DNA of 64,000 nucleotides from Prochlorococcus sp. AG-436-E22 (GTDB lineage: Bacteria; Cyanobacteriota; Cyanobacteriia; PCC-6307; Cyanobiaceae): positions 1-64,000 of the forward strand of contig QCPG01000002.1 in assembly GCA_003212615.1 (NCBI GenBank), read 5' to 3'. The translations under genes were made by a program, and so were the position numbers. Within the stretch, counting starts at the first letter, position 1; every line of letters begins with the position of its first letter. Under the pieces are notes generated by a model. That model was not told the origin of the DNA, did no database searches, and worked only from the letters and a program-made list of their open reading frames with translations. This document shows positions 11,136 through 21,648 of the stretch, in pieces.

Positions 11136-11453
11136 ATGGCAGCAAGAAAAACATATATTTTAAAACTCTATGTTGCGGGGAATACTCCTAATTCAATGAG
11201 AGCTTTAAATACTTTAAGAGAAATTTTAGAAAATGAATTTAAAGGAGTATATGCCTTGAAAGTTATCGACGTACTTAAGCAACCTCAACTTGCAGAGGAA
11301 GATAAGATTTTGGCTACCCCAACCTTATCTAAAATTTTACCTCCACCAGTAAGAAGAATAATTGGTGATCTTTCTGATAGAGAGAAAGTTTTAATCGGTT
11401 TAGATCTCCTTTTTGATGAATTATCTGAAACTGAATATAGTGGATATAAATAA
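11136..11453 (+). CDS. kaiB: circadian clock protein KaiB
   Basis: [74 protein letters not shown]. Confidence 0.98.
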   Translation: MAARKTYILKLYVAGNTPNSMRALNTLREILENEFKGVYALKVIDVLKQPQLAEEDKILATPTLSKILPPPVRRIIGDLSDREKVLIGLDLLFDELSETEYSGYK

Positions 11454-11526
11454 TATATAGAAAACTTTTATAATTAAAGATAAATTTGAGATTTATTTTT
11501 TATTTAATTTTCTTTTTGAACAAACT

Positions 11527-13056
11527 ATGAAAGATAAGAAATTTACCAAATCAAATAAAATGCAAGTGCAAAAATTACCTACTGGTATAGAAGGATTTGA
11601 TGATGTTTGTAGAGGTGGGTTGCCTGTCTCTCGCAGTACTCTGGTGAGTGGGACATCAGGAACTGGTAAAACTGTTTTTTCATTACAATACTTATACCAT
11701 GGAATTTGTAATTTTGATGAGCCCGGGATTTTTATTACATTTGAAGAATCACCTTTAGACATAATAAGAAACGCTGCAAGCTTTGGATGGGATTTACAAG
11801 AATTAATTGACCAAAATAAACTTTTTATTTTGGATGCTTCTCCTGACCCAGATGGTCAGGATGTTGCGGGTAACTTTGACTTGTCTGGTCTTATTGAGAG
11901 AATTAGTTATGCAATAAGAAAATATAAAGCTAAAAGAGTTGCAATAGATTCAATAACTGCGGTCTTTCAACAGTATGACGCCATATACGTTGTTAGAAGA
12001 GAAATTTTCAGACTAATAGCAAGATTAAAGGAAATAGGTGTGACAACAGTTATGACTACAGAAAGGGTTGATGATTACGGTCCAATTGCTAGATATGGAG
12101 TAGAGGAATTTGTATCTGATAATGTTGTCTTATTAAGAAATGTTCTTGAGTCAGAGAAAAGAAGAAGAACTCTAGAAGTTTTGAAGTTAAGAGGTACTGT
12201 GCATATGAAAGGTGAATATCCATTTACTATGGGAATGGATGGTATAAGTGTGTTTGCTCTTGGAGCCATGAGATTAACGCAGAGATCCTCAAATATTAGG
12301 ATTAGCTCTGGAGTTAAAGATCTTGATGAAATGTGTGGTGGAGGATATTTCCAAGATTCCATCATCCTTGCCACAGGAGCTACTGGTACAGGTAAGACAA
12401 TGCTTGTATCAAAATTTGTTGAAGATGCTTATGACAACAACGAAAGAGCAATACTTTTTGCATATGAAGAATCTAGGGCTCAACTGCTTAGAAATGCAAC
12501 TAGTTGGGGAATAGATTTTGAAAAGATGGAAAGTGATGGACTATTAAAAATTATTTGTGCATATCCCGAATCAACAGGTTTAGAAGACCACTTGCAAATC
12601 ATCAAAACTCAAATTAATCAATTTAAACCAAAAAGAATGGCAATTGATTCTCTCTCTGCATTAGCTAGAGGTGTAAGTTTGAATGCATTTCGACAGTTTG
12701 TTATAGCAGTTACAGGTTATACAAAACAAGAGGAGATAGCAGGCTTTTTTACTAATACTGCTGAAGAATTTATGGGAAGCCACTCTATAACTGATTCTCA
12801 CATTTCAACAATTACTGATACAATTTTATTGCTCCAATATGTAGAAATAAAAGGTGAGATGGCTAGAGCTTTAAATGTTTTTAAAATGCGGGGATCATGG
12901 CATGATAAACGTATAAGAGAATTTATCATTACGAATAAAGGGCCAGAAATAAAAGATTCTTTTTCTAATTTTGAGCAAATATTTAGTGGTGCCCCTCATA
13001 GAGTTGTACCTGATCAAAATGTTCCAAATGTTTTTAAAGGGTTAGATAATAATTAA
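11527..13056 (+). CDS. kaiC: circadian clock ATPase/kinase KaiC
   Basis: Two RecA-like domains with Walker A GTSGTGKT and GATGTGKT; phosphosite region SITDSHISTITDTILLLQYVEIKGEMARALNVFKMRGSWHDK. Confidence 0.98.
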   Translation: MKDKKFTKSNKMQVQKLPTGIEGFDDVCRGGLPVSRSTLVSGTSGTGKTVFSLQYLYHGICNFDEPGIFITFEESPLDIIRNAASFGWDLQELIDQNKLFILDASPDPDGQDVAGNFDLSGLIERISYAIRKYKAKRVAIDSITAVFQQYDAIYVVRREIFRLIARLKEIGVTTVMTTERVDDYGPIARYGVEEFVSDNVVLLRNVLESEKRRRTLEVLKLRGTVHMKGEYPFTMGMDGISVFALGAMRLTQRSSNIRISSGVKDLDEMCGGGYFQDSIILATGATGTGKTMLVSKFVEDAYDNNERAILFAYEESRAQLLRNATSWGIDFEKMESDGLLKIICAYPESTGLEDHLQIIKTQINQFKPKRMAIDSLSALARGVSLNAFRQFVIAVTGYTKQEEIAGFFTNTAEEFMGSHSITDSHISTITDTILLLQYVEIKGEMARALNVFKMRGSWHDKRIREFIITNKGPEIKDSFSNFEQIFSGAPHRVVPDQNVPNVFKGLDNN

Positions 13057-15116
13057 ATAATTTCGCTTATTTCAGAGACTTTAAAAGGATCTTTATTATT
13101 AATAGCTTTTGTTAATAATTCATCTTTATCAGATTGTGCTAAGGCTAAATCAAACCAGAAGGTTGTTCCTACTCCTAATTCACTAGCCATACGAATTTCT
13201 CCACCATGTTTTTCAATTATTCCACGTACTATAGATAAACCTAAACCAGTTCCTTGCTCAGTATGCACTGCATTCTCTACTCTATAAAAACGATCAAATA
13301 TCTTCTCTTGATCAGACTCAGATATTCCTGAACCTGTATCAGCAATTTCAATTCTTACTTTTGGTAATGGTGAAACTAACTCACACTGAGGCCCCTCAAC
13401 AGTATTGTTTGGAGGGAAGGCAGGACAAGAATCTGGCCAGGTATAAGCTCTTATAATAAGGGTGCTATTTTTTGGACTAAATTTCAATCCATTACCCAGC
13501 AAATTATCAAAAACTTGTAAAAGTAAATCAAAATTTCCAAGAATAAAAGGAATATTCTCTTCTATATCATGCGCTAATGAAACATTTTTTTCTGTAGCAT
13601 TAAGCCTGTAATTTCTTAGAGTCTGTTCTATTGCTGGTTTGATATTCATTTGTTCCAGTTGGATTATTTTTCCAGACTCCAATCTTGATAAATCTAATAC
13701 ATCATTTACTAGCCTTGTTAACCTATCAGTCTCTGAATTGGCAATACCCAAAAATTCGATTTGTTCTTCATCAGAAAGCTGATCTTTTAAATCATGAAGA
13801 GTCTCTACATAACTTTTGATATTAAACAGTGGTGTTCGTAATTCGTGCGAAACATTGCTAATAAATCTGTTTTGTGCCGCGTTAAGTTCTACTTCTCTTG
13901 TTAAATCTTGAATTGTTACAGCAATCCCTTTTAATTCAACTTTGTTTGTGTCTAAAACAGATTGTAAGACAATTCTTAGAGTTCTAGCTGGTTCTCCTAA
14001 GCTAAATCTTAAATCATCCTTCTCTTTCTCTCTATTTAAAATTGATTCTATATTTGTATGTAAATCGTTAGATAAGATTTCTGGGATTTCATTTAAAAAA
14101 TTTTTCCCTTCTAAGAATCTTCCTTCCCAACGAAATAATCTTTTGGCTGTTGGATTAGTAAGTACAATCTTGCCTTGTGAGTCCAATAATATTGCTCCAT
14201 CCGCCATAGTCGCTATTAGTGATTGTTGCTTTATTTGTGCGGCTTTAAGTTCTTCAATATTTGCCTCGTCATAATTTTCTAACTGAGTAGCCATTCGGTT
14301 AAATCCATTTAAAAGTTCTCCTAAATCTCCTGTCATAGGTAAAGAAATTCTGGATTTAAAGTTTCCTTTTGAAATTTCTCTGACACCTTTGACTAACTCC
14401 CTTACAGGTCTAGTAATTGTTAATGCATTGAATACAGCTCCGAGTATTACCAAAACCCAAATAGAAATGAATACTGCTATCGTTACTTCTTTCGTAAGTG
14501 CAGCACTGGCCAAGGCTTTTTTATTAGGTGTAACTCCTAAAGCTAAAGTTCCAAGATATTTGCCTTTCCATAGCATTGGGACAAATACATCTGTTACTTG
14601 CCCCTGAGGTGTAGCATGCTGCCTTACTAAGGGGAATTGTGGCCTTTTCTTTAATTCTGATGGTAGTTTTAATCTTCTAGTGAGCTGAAACTGACTATCT
14701 GAACTTGTTGGAGTGGCACTAATCGGTATTCCAAGTTGCACTATGTCTTCAGCATCAGTAAAAAATATATAACGTAGGTTGCGACTTGATCTCCAAAATT
14801 TCTCAGCTACATTTGAAATTTCTTTTTTTTGGTTATTAGCAACTAATTCTGTGACATTCCCAGATAACAATAAGCCAAGATCTCGAGCATATCTAGTGTC
14901 ATTCATTCCTGCATCTCTTTGAATACTATTTAGTGCAAAAAATGTGATTCCTGTCATTAGGAGACTTACAACTAGAGTTGCTATCGCTAACAATTTTGTT
15001 CTTAAACTAAATCCACTCCACCAAGCAAGTATTATATTAATCCAATAGTTATTATTTATATCTTGTTTATCGGCGGTATTATATTCTTTATTTTCCCGAT
15101 TATTGGCATCTACCAT
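13053..15116 (-). CDS. nblS: two-component sensor histidine kinase, NblS/Hik33 (DspA)-like
   Basis: TM segments, HAMP, PAS (ATMADGAILLDSQGKIVLTNPTAKRLF), H-box FISNVSHELRTPL, N/G boxes; gene symbol by architecture and conserved cyanobacterial context. Confidence 0.85.
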   Translation of the reverse strand: MVDANNRENKEYNTADKQDINNNYWINIILAWWSGFSLRTKLLAIATLVVSLLMTGITFFALNSIQRDAGMNDTRYARDLGLLLSGNVTELVANNQKKEISNVAEKFWRSSRNLRYIFFTDAEDIVQLGIPISATPTSSDSQFQLTRRLKLPSELKKRPQFPLVRQHATPQGQVTDVFVPMLWKGKYLGTLALGVTPNKKALASAALTKEVTIAVFISIWVLVILGAVFNALTITRPVRELVKGVREISKGNFKSRISLPMTGDLGELLNGFNRMATQLENYDEANIEELKAAQIKQQSLIATMADGAILLDSQGKIVLTNPTAKRLFRWEGRFLEGKNFLNEIPEILSNDLHTNIESILNREKEKDDLRFSLGEPARTLRIVLQSVLDTNKVELKGIAVTIQDLTREVELNAAQNRFISNVSHELRTPLFNIKSYVETLHDLKDQLSDEEQIEFLGIANSETDRLTRLVNDVLDLSRLESGKIIQLEQMNIKPAIEQTLRNYRLNATEKNVSLAHDIEENIPFILGNFDLLLQVFDNLLGNGLKFSPKNSTLIIRAYTWPDSCPAFPPNNTVEGPQCELVSPLPKVRIEIADTGSGISESDQEKIFDRFYRVENAVHTEQGTGLGLSIVRGIIEKHGGEIRMASELGVGTTFWFDLALAQSDKDELLTKAINNKDPFKVSEISEII

Positions 15117-15120
15117 AATG

Positions 15121-16452
15121 CTAATTCTCCGTAGAAAGTTTTTTCCTCACTTGATGACCAATATCATTTCTAAAGTAAATTCCATCAAACTTGATTTCTT
15201 TTAAATTTTTGTATGCTCTCTCAAAAACCATATCGAAATCTTTATCTTGACAGACAATACTTAAAACTCTTCCTCCATCGGTTAATAATTCGCCATTTTT
15301 TCCAGTAGCAGTACCTGAGTCGAAAATTTGACAATCAATTGAGTCGATCTTTCCTATAGTTATTGGGAAGCCAGTTTTATATTCGTGAGGGTAACCTTTG
15401 GAGGTGGCTATTACACATCCACTAACTTTATCAGAAGTACTAATTTGTTCATCACCAGTTAAATTTCCCATGGAGCATTTTTCTAAAAGAGAAACAAAAT
15501 CTTGATCCATCAAGGGCATTATTGTTTGGCATTCTGGATCTCCAAATCTGCAATTATATTCTATAACTTTGGCCCCAGATTCTGTGATCATTAATCCAAA
15601 ATAAATTACACCTTTATAAGTAATGTTTTTTCTATTTAGTCCATCTATTGTCGGTTCAATTATTTCCTTAGTGATTTTATCAAGGTTATCTTCTGTTAAA
15701 AGAGGAGCAGGAGAATAAGCACCCATCCCTCCTGTATTTGGTCCTTTATCTTTCTCATTGAGTCGTTTGTGGTCTTGTGCGGTTGGAAGTAATACATATC
15801 TCTTTCCATCACATAGAGCAAAAACTGAAACCTCTGGCCCTTGAATTTTTTCTTCTAGAACTATCGTATTCCCAGATTTACCAAACTTACCATTAAAGAT
15901 TAATTCGGCTGCTTTGAAGCATTCATCTTTTGACTCTGGAATAAAAACACCTTTGCCTGAGGCTAGACCATCCGCTTTCACTACCAGTGGCATTGGTGAT
16001 GCATGGATAATTTTTTTGGCTTCTTCTAGAGAATTGACTTTCCAAAAGTTTGCAGTTGGAATGTTTGCTTCACGCATAAATTCCTTTGCCCAAGATTTGC
16101 TGTATTCTAATTTTGCTCCATCTTTACCAGGGCCAAATACCTTAAAGTCTTTTTTGCGAAGAAAATCTGCCAATCCATTTGCTAGAGGTATTTCTGGTCC
16201 AATTACAATTAAATCTATTTTTAAAAAATCAAGCTTTTCTACTAATTCAATTTTGTTGTTTATATCAATTTTTATTCTTTCACACTTATTTATTCTTTCT
16301 GAACCAGAGTTACCAGGAATTAAATAAACTGTTTTAACTAATTCATTTTTTTGAATAGCCCAAGCCAAGGAATTTTCTCTTCCGCCATTTCCAATTATTA
16401 AAATATTTTCTAATCTATTGAAGATCTTAGAACTTGTTGAATTAATACTCAT
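15121..16452 (-). CDS. purD: phosphoribosylamine-glycine ligase
   Basis: NILIIGNGGRENSLAWA, VKADGLASGKGV, GPNTGGMGAYSPAP, EYNCRFGDPECQTIMPL. Confidence 0.97.
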   Translation of the reverse strand: MSINSTSSKIFNRLENILIIGNGGRENSLAWAIQKNELVKTVYLIPGNSGSERINKCERIKIDINNKIELVEKLDFLKIDLIVIGPEIPLANGLADFLRKKDFKVFGPGKDGAKLEYSKSWAKEFMREANIPTANFWKVNSLEEAKKIIHASPMPLVVKADGLASGKGVFIPESKDECFKAAELIFNGKFGKSGNTIVLEEKIQGPEVSVFALCDGKRYVLLPTAQDHKRLNEKDKGPNTGGMGAYSPAPLLTEDNLDKITKEIIEPTIDGLNRKNITYKGVIYFGLMITESGAKVIEYNCRFGDPECQTIMPLMDQDFVSLLEKCSMGNLTGDEQISTSDKVSGCVIATSKGYPHEYKTGFPITIGKIDSIDCQIFDSGTATGKNGELLTDGGRVLSIVCQDKDFDMVFERAYKNLKEIKFDGIYFRNDIGHQVRKKLSTEN

Positions 16453-16584
16453 AAATTAGTTGTTGAAGGTTATGAGGTTTCGATGAATAATCAGTTAAAA
16501 TGAAATAAACTATTTAAAGTTGATCTCTAATAAATATGTTAATTATAAATTGTACTTTTAGTAATCAAATCAGGTCTTAAATTA

Positions 16585-17313
16585 ATGAACAATAAACATG
16601 AATTGATTTATGAAGGTAAAGCAAAAAAAGTTTTTTCTCATGATGATATAAATAAAGTAATAATCGAATTTAAAGATGATGCTACTGCTTTTAATGCGTT
16701 GAAAAAAGCTAAATTTGAAGGAAAGGGCAAACTTAATTGCCTAATAAGCGCAAGAATTTTTGAACTTCTTATAAAGAATGATATCCCAACTCATTTTATT
16801 GAACTTAAAAATGAAAATACAATGATTGCCCATAAAATAAATGTAATTCCCTTAGAAATAGTTCTCAGAAATACTGCTTATGGTTCTTTGTGCCAACAAA
16901 CTACTATTAAATCTGGAACTACACTAGCAAAACCGCTAATTGATATTTATCTCAAAAATGATGAACTTAATGATCCTCTAATTACAAGAGATAGAATTGA
17001 ATTGATAAATATCATAAGCTCTGAAGATTTAGATTTAATAATTGATTTAACTTTAAAAATTAATGGAATCATGAAAAGGTTTTTTAAAAATATTCAGCTT
17101 CAACTTGTAGATTTTAAGTTGGAATTTGGTTACGATTGTAAAAAAAATATACTTCTTGGCGATGAAATAAGTCCTGATAATTGTAGATTGTGGGACATCA
17201 ATCAGAAAAATGATACAATTGTAAGCCTAGATAAAGACAGATTTAGAAATGATTTAGGTGGTCTAATTGAAGCTTATAGTGAAATTAATCGACGAATAAA
17301 CGATTTCATCTAA
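16585..17313 (+). CDS. purC: SAICAR synthetase
   Basis: LIYEGKAKKVFSHDD, FKDDATAFNALKK, GDEISPDNCRLWD. Confidence 0.97.
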   Translation: MNNKHELIYEGKAKKVFSHDDINKVIIEFKDDATAFNALKKAKFEGKGKLNCLISARIFELLIKNDIPTHFIELKNENTMIAHKINVIPLEIVLRNTAYGSLCQQTTIKSGTTLAKPLIDIYLKNDELNDPLITRDRIELINIISSEDLDLIIDLTLKINGIMKRFFKNIQLQLVDFKLEFGYDCKKNILLGDEISPDNCRLWDINQKNDTIVSLDKDRFRNDLGGLIEAYSEINRRINDFI

Positions 17314-17358
17314 CCCAACTCAATAAATAATGCTTTATTTAACTTAATCAAAAGTACT

Positions 17359-19491
17359 ATGCAAAAACATTTTTTAAAATTTAGAAAGGTTTTCACAAAT
17401 TTTGCTTGCTCTCCCTTGATTTTGATATCTAATAATTCAGAATTAGCTGCTAAGTATTTGCCAAATGACGGAGAGCGAATAATCACAACGTTAGAAATAA
17501 ACAATATTAACAATGGTTTATTTCAAGGATTTGATATTAAACCTGAGAAAAATTTCTTTGTTGCAGAAAATAAAAAAAATATTGATGAAGAAAGTGTTCT
17601 TATCTCAGAAATAATTATCCAAGGTTGGGAAAATCATCCTGAGGGAAGAAAACTTGAATTAGCTGCATATGATTCTATGAGTATAAAACCAGGTAGCATT
17701 GTTAATAATCGAATTTTAAATCAGGACCTAAATGCAATATATGCTAGTGGTTGGTTTTCAGGAGTAAAAATAGAGTCTCAAGATGGGCCCTTAGGAGTGA
17801 AACTCATTGTAAATGTAGTGCCTAATCCAATTTTGAAGAAAGTTGAACTTAAACCAATAGACTCTGTACTTTCAAGAGAATATGTAGATAATATTTTTAA
17901 TAATTTTTATGGCACTACTCTTAATTTAAAAGAATTACAAAATAAGATTGAAATAATAAAGCAGCGTTATAAAAGTGAAGGTTATTCTTTAGCAAGAATC
18001 ACTGGCCCAGAAAGAATCTCAGATGAAGGGATAGTAACATTAAATGTCTCTGAAGGTATAATATCTGATATAAAATTAAGATTTCCAGGGCCTGATGGTG
18101 AATCTATTATCGATGGAAAACCTAGAAAAGGAAAAACAAAAGACTGGGTCATAAAAAGAGAGTTAAAAACACAGCCTGGTACCGTATTCAATAGAAAAAT
18201 TTTAGAAGCTGATATCAGCCGACTCTATGGGACATCATTATTTGATGATGTCAAGGTATCTCTTGGTCCTGATAATTCAAATCCTGGCCAAGTCATTATT
18301 TTTTTAGATTTGAGCGAGCAAAGAACTGGATCATTAACTGGTGGCATTGGTTATAGCAATAGCGCAGGGATCTTTGCCTCAATTGGTTTGCAGGAAACAA
18401 ATACGCTTGGTAGAGCATGGTCTACTAATCTAAACGCAAATTTTGGAGAATATTCAGCAACCTATAATTTTTCTTTATCAGATCCATGGATTAAAGGAGA
18501 TAAACATAAAACTTCTTTTAGAACAAATATTTTTCTAAGTAGGGATTATCCACAAGAATTTAAAAGTGAAAATAATGGAAGAATATATGCTGTAGATGAT
18601 ACAAATACTTCAAACTCTGATACTTTTTCATCAGTAGTTTTAGAAAAAACAGGAGGTGGGTTTTCTTTCTCAAGGCCGCTTAACGGTGGAGATCCATTTA
18701 AGCTCGCTAAATGGAAAGTTCTTGCAGGTATGAATTTCAAGAAAGTAAAGATGATTGATGGTGATGGTAACAAGAAACCTTATGGTGATATGACGCCAAC
18801 GACAGGCAATATAAGCGATATTATCTGTATTGGATTTACTCCAAATAATGGGTCATGCCCTGCAGAAAATACATTGGTAAGTATTATTGCAAGTACATCT
18901 AGAAATAATTTAAACAATTCTGTAAACCCAACTTCAGGAAATAAATTAAGCTTTGGTACTGAACAGTTTATTTCAATGGGGGAAAGCTCCCCAACTTTCA
19001 ATAGAATGAGAGCATCATATTCATTCTTTGTACCAACAAAATTGATAAATTTAACCAAAGCATGCAAGTCTAGTAATTCTACTAGTGAAGATTGTCCTCA
19101 AGCTATTGGTTTTCAATTTAAAGTTGGAACAATTCTTGGGGAATTGCCTCCTTATGAAGCATTTTGTATGGGTGGACAGTCATCTGTTAGAGGTTGGGGA
19201 TCTTGTGATTTAGCTGTAAGTAAAAGTTTTGTTGAGAGCACAGTAGAATATAGATTCCCTGTTTGGAGAATGATATCTGGAGCTTTATTCGTTGATGCAG
19301 GCAGTGATTTAGGCTCTCAAAAGGATGTCCCAGGGAAGCCTGGGCAATTATTGCAGAAATCAGGTTCTGGTTATTCTCTTGGAGCGGGAATTGGAGTGAA
19401 AACACCAGTTGGTCCATTAAGATTAGATATGGCTAGTAAGGATATGAGTGGAGATTGGAGATATACACTTGGAGTGGGATGGAAGTTTTAA
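17359..19491 (+). CDS. BamA/Omp85 family outer membrane protein assembly factor
   Basis: POTRA-like repeats then beta-barrel; MGGQSSVRGWG and C-terminal GVGWKF. Confidence 0.93.
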   Translation: MQKHFLKFRKVFTNFACSPLILISNNSELAAKYLPNDGERIITTLEINNINNGLFQGFDIKPEKNFFVAENKKNIDEESVLISEIIIQGWENHPEGRKLELAAYDSMSIKPGSIVNNRILNQDLNAIYASGWFSGVKIESQDGPLGVKLIVNVVPNPILKKVELKPIDSVLSREYVDNIFNNFYGTTLNLKELQNKIEIIKQRYKSEGYSLARITGPERISDEGIVTLNVSEGIISDIKLRFPGPDGESIIDGKPRKGKTKDWVIKRELKTQPGTVFNRKILEADISRLYGTSLFDDVKVSLGPDNSNPGQVIIFLDLSEQRTGSLTGGIGYSNSAGIFASIGLQETNTLGRAWSTNLNANFGEYSATYNFSLSDPWIKGDKHKTSFRTNIFLSRDYPQEFKSENNGRIYAVDDTNTSNSDTFSSVVLEKTGGGFSFSRPLNGGDPFKLAKWKVLAGMNFKKVKMIDGDGNKKPYGDMTPTTGNISDIICIGFTPNNGSCPAENTLVSIIASTSRNNLNNSVNPTSGNKLSFGTEQFISMGESSPTFNRMRASYSFFVPTKLINLTKACKSSNSTSEDCPQAIGFQFKVGTILGELPPYEAFCMGGQSSVRGWGSCDLAVSKSFVESTVEYRFPVWRMISGALFVDAGSDLGSQKDVPGKPGQLLQKSGSGYSLGAGIGVKTPVGPLRLDMASKDMSGDWRYTLGVGWKF

Positions 19492-20328
19492 GTGTTTTCT
19501 TGGCCTACTAATTATGATTACTGCTATACCTTAGCTGGTGTTATCTCCAAAGAAGGTGTAGGCCTTCATAGTGGAGAAAAAACAAGTGTTACAATTTCTT
19601 CTTACGAAAAAGAAGGATATTATGTTTCTTTCAAGGATAAACCAAATGAGATTTTTAAGCTAACTCAAGATTTAATTGGAAGTACAATGCTATGTACGGC
19701 GGTTAAATTAGGTGAAAGAAATTTATATACTATTGAACATTTATTATCTTCAATGGCTGGATGTGGCTTAAGTTACATACATATTGAGGTTGATGGGAAA
19801 GAGATCCCACTTTTAGATGGATCGGCAATTCAGTGGGTTAGAAATTTTGAAGAAGTAGGTATAAAAAAGGCACCTAAACCAGGTAATTTTTTTCGAGAGA
19901 TTAATAAATCAATAATTTTAAATAAAGAAGGCTCCGTTATAGCAGCAACTCCTTCTCAAAAAACTACAATTATATCTACCATAAGTTTTTCCTATCAAGC
20001 AATTGGAAATCAAACTTTTGTGATTGATTTAAATCCAAAAAGTTTCGTTGAAATGATTGCTCCAGCAAGAACATTTGGTTTTAAGGATCAATTTCAAGAG
20101 TTAAGTGAACTTGGATTAATAAAAGGAGGAAGTTTGGAAAATGCCCTTGTTTGTGATGGTGATAAATGGGTTAATCCTCCATTAAGATTTGATAATGAAC
20201 CAATAAGACATAAAATTTTAGACCTGATTGGGGACTTGGCTTTGGTAGGGTTACCTAAGGCTCAAATTTTAGTTTATAAAGGATCACATTCTTTAAATGC
20301 TTTATTTGCCTCATCGTTAAAAAATTAA
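19492..20328 (+). CDS. lpxC: UDP-3-O-acyl-N-acetylglucosamine deacetylase
   Basis: [59 protein letters not shown]; start codon GTG immediately after preceding stop. Confidence 0.95.
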   Translation: MFSWPTNYDYCYTLAGVISKEGVGLHSGEKTSVTISSYEKEGYYVSFKDKPNEIFKLTQDLIGSTMLCTAVKLGERNLYTIEHLLSSMAGCGLSYIHIEVDGKEIPLLDGSAIQWVRNFEEVGIKKAPKPGNFFREINKSIILNKEGSVIAATPSQKTTIISTISFSYQAIGNQTFVIDLNPKSFVEMIAPARTFGFKDQFQELSELGLIKGGSLENALVCDGDKWVNPPLRFDNEPIRHKILDLIGDLALVGLPKAQILVYKGSHSLNALFASSLKN

Positions 20329-20345
20329 CTGTATTTTTAATTGTT

Positions 20346-20804
20346 TTGGAAAAGAAATTATCAAGTGAAAATAATCAACTCTCATCTGAGAAAATATTAG
20401 GTTTATTACCTCACAGATATCCTTTTGCTCTTGTGGATAAAGTAATAGAGCATATTCCAGGGAAGCGGGCTGTTGCAGTAAAAAATGTAACTATAAATGA
20501 GCCTCAATTTCAAGGACACTTTCCTGAAAGACCACTAATGCCAGGAGTACTTATTGTTGAATCAATGGCTCAAGTTGGGGGAATAATAGTAACGCAAATG
20601 CCTGATCTACCTAAAGGACTTTTCGTCTTTGCGGGAATCAACAATGTTAAATTTAGAAAACCTGTTGTACCTGGAGATCAATTGATAATTAGTTGTGAAT
20701 TATTGAGTATTAAAAGACAAAGATTTGGCAAAGTTAAAGGTGAGGCACACGTTGATGGGAAGTTGGTTTGTGCTGGAGAATTAATGTTCTCATTAGTTGA
20801 CTAG
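20346..20804 (+). CDS. fabZ: 3-hydroxyacyl-ACP dehydratase
   Basis: [36 protein letters not shown] start. Confidence 0.95.
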   Translation: MEKKLSSENNQLSSEKILGLLPHRYPFALVDKVIEHIPGKRAVAVKNVTINEPQFQGHFPERPLMPGVLIVESMAQVGGIIVTQMPDLPKGLFVFAGINNVKFRKPVVPGDQLIISCELLSIKRQRFGKVKGEAHVDGKLVCAGELMFSLVD

Positions 20805-20808
20805 GGAA

Positions 20809-21648
20809 ATGGAGAATAAAAATACTGAATTAAAATCAAGCTTTTGTGGTGTGAAAGTGCATCCAAACGCATTTGTTGATCCAAGGGCCGAATTACATGA
20901 AGGAGTTATGATCTCTCAAGGAGCTATTGTCGGTCCTAATGTGACTATCGGGAAAGGAACCGAAATAGGACCAAATGCTGTTATTACCGGAAGAACTCAA
21001 ATTGGTGAAAACAATAAAGTTTTCCCAAATGTTTTTATAGGTTTGGATCCCCAAGATCTTAAATATAAAGGTGCCTCTACTGAAGTAATTATTGGAGATA
21101 AAAATATTTTTAGAGAATGCGTGACTATTAATAAGGCAACTGATGAAGGAGAAAAAACTATTATTGGTAATAATAATTTGTTAATGGCATATACTCACAT
21201 AGGCCATAATTGTGAACTTGGGAATAGGATAGTTATATCAAATAGTGTTCAAGTTGCTGGCCATGTAAAGGTTGAAGATAAAGCTATTATTGGTGGCTGT
21301 TTAGGTGTTCATCAATTTGTACATATTGGATATTTAGCAATGATTGGAGGAATGACAAGAGTTGATAGAGACGTACCACCTTTTTGTTTAGCCGAAGGAC
21401 ATCCAGGAAGATTGAGAGGTTTGAATAGGATTGGTATTAAAAGAAGTGGTTTGCTTGAAAATCATGGTTTTGATTTAAAACTTTTGCAAAGTACCTGGAA
21501 TTTAATTTTTAAGTCCAATAATGTAATGTCTGAAGCATTAGAAATGGCAACAAAAGGCCAATTAGATTTTTCTTCAAAAAAATTATGTGACTTTTTAAAA
21601 GATTCAATCTCAAAAGAAAGACGCGGCCCAATGCCTTTAATAAATTAA
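20809..21648 (+). CDS. lpxA: acyl-ACP-UDP-N-acetylglucosamine O-acyltransferase
   Basis: Left-handed beta-helix hexapeptides, LMAYTHIGHNCELGNRIVISN, GHPGRLRGLNRIGIKR; ATG at 20809 preferred over TTG at 20797. Confidence 0.95.
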   Translation: MENKNTELKSSFCGVKVHPNAFVDPRAELHEGVMISQGAIVGPNVTIGKGTEIGPNAVITGRTQIGENNKVFPNVFIGLDPQDLKYKGASTEVIIGDKNIFRECVTINKATDEGEKTIIGNNNLLMAYTHIGHNCELGNRIVISNSVQVAGHVKVEDKAIIGGCLGVHQFVHIGYLAMIGGMTRVDRDVPPFCLAEGHPGRLRGLNRIGIKRSGLLENHGFDLKLLQSTWNLIFKSNNVMSEALEMATKGQLDFSSKKLCDFLKDSISKERRGPMPLIN

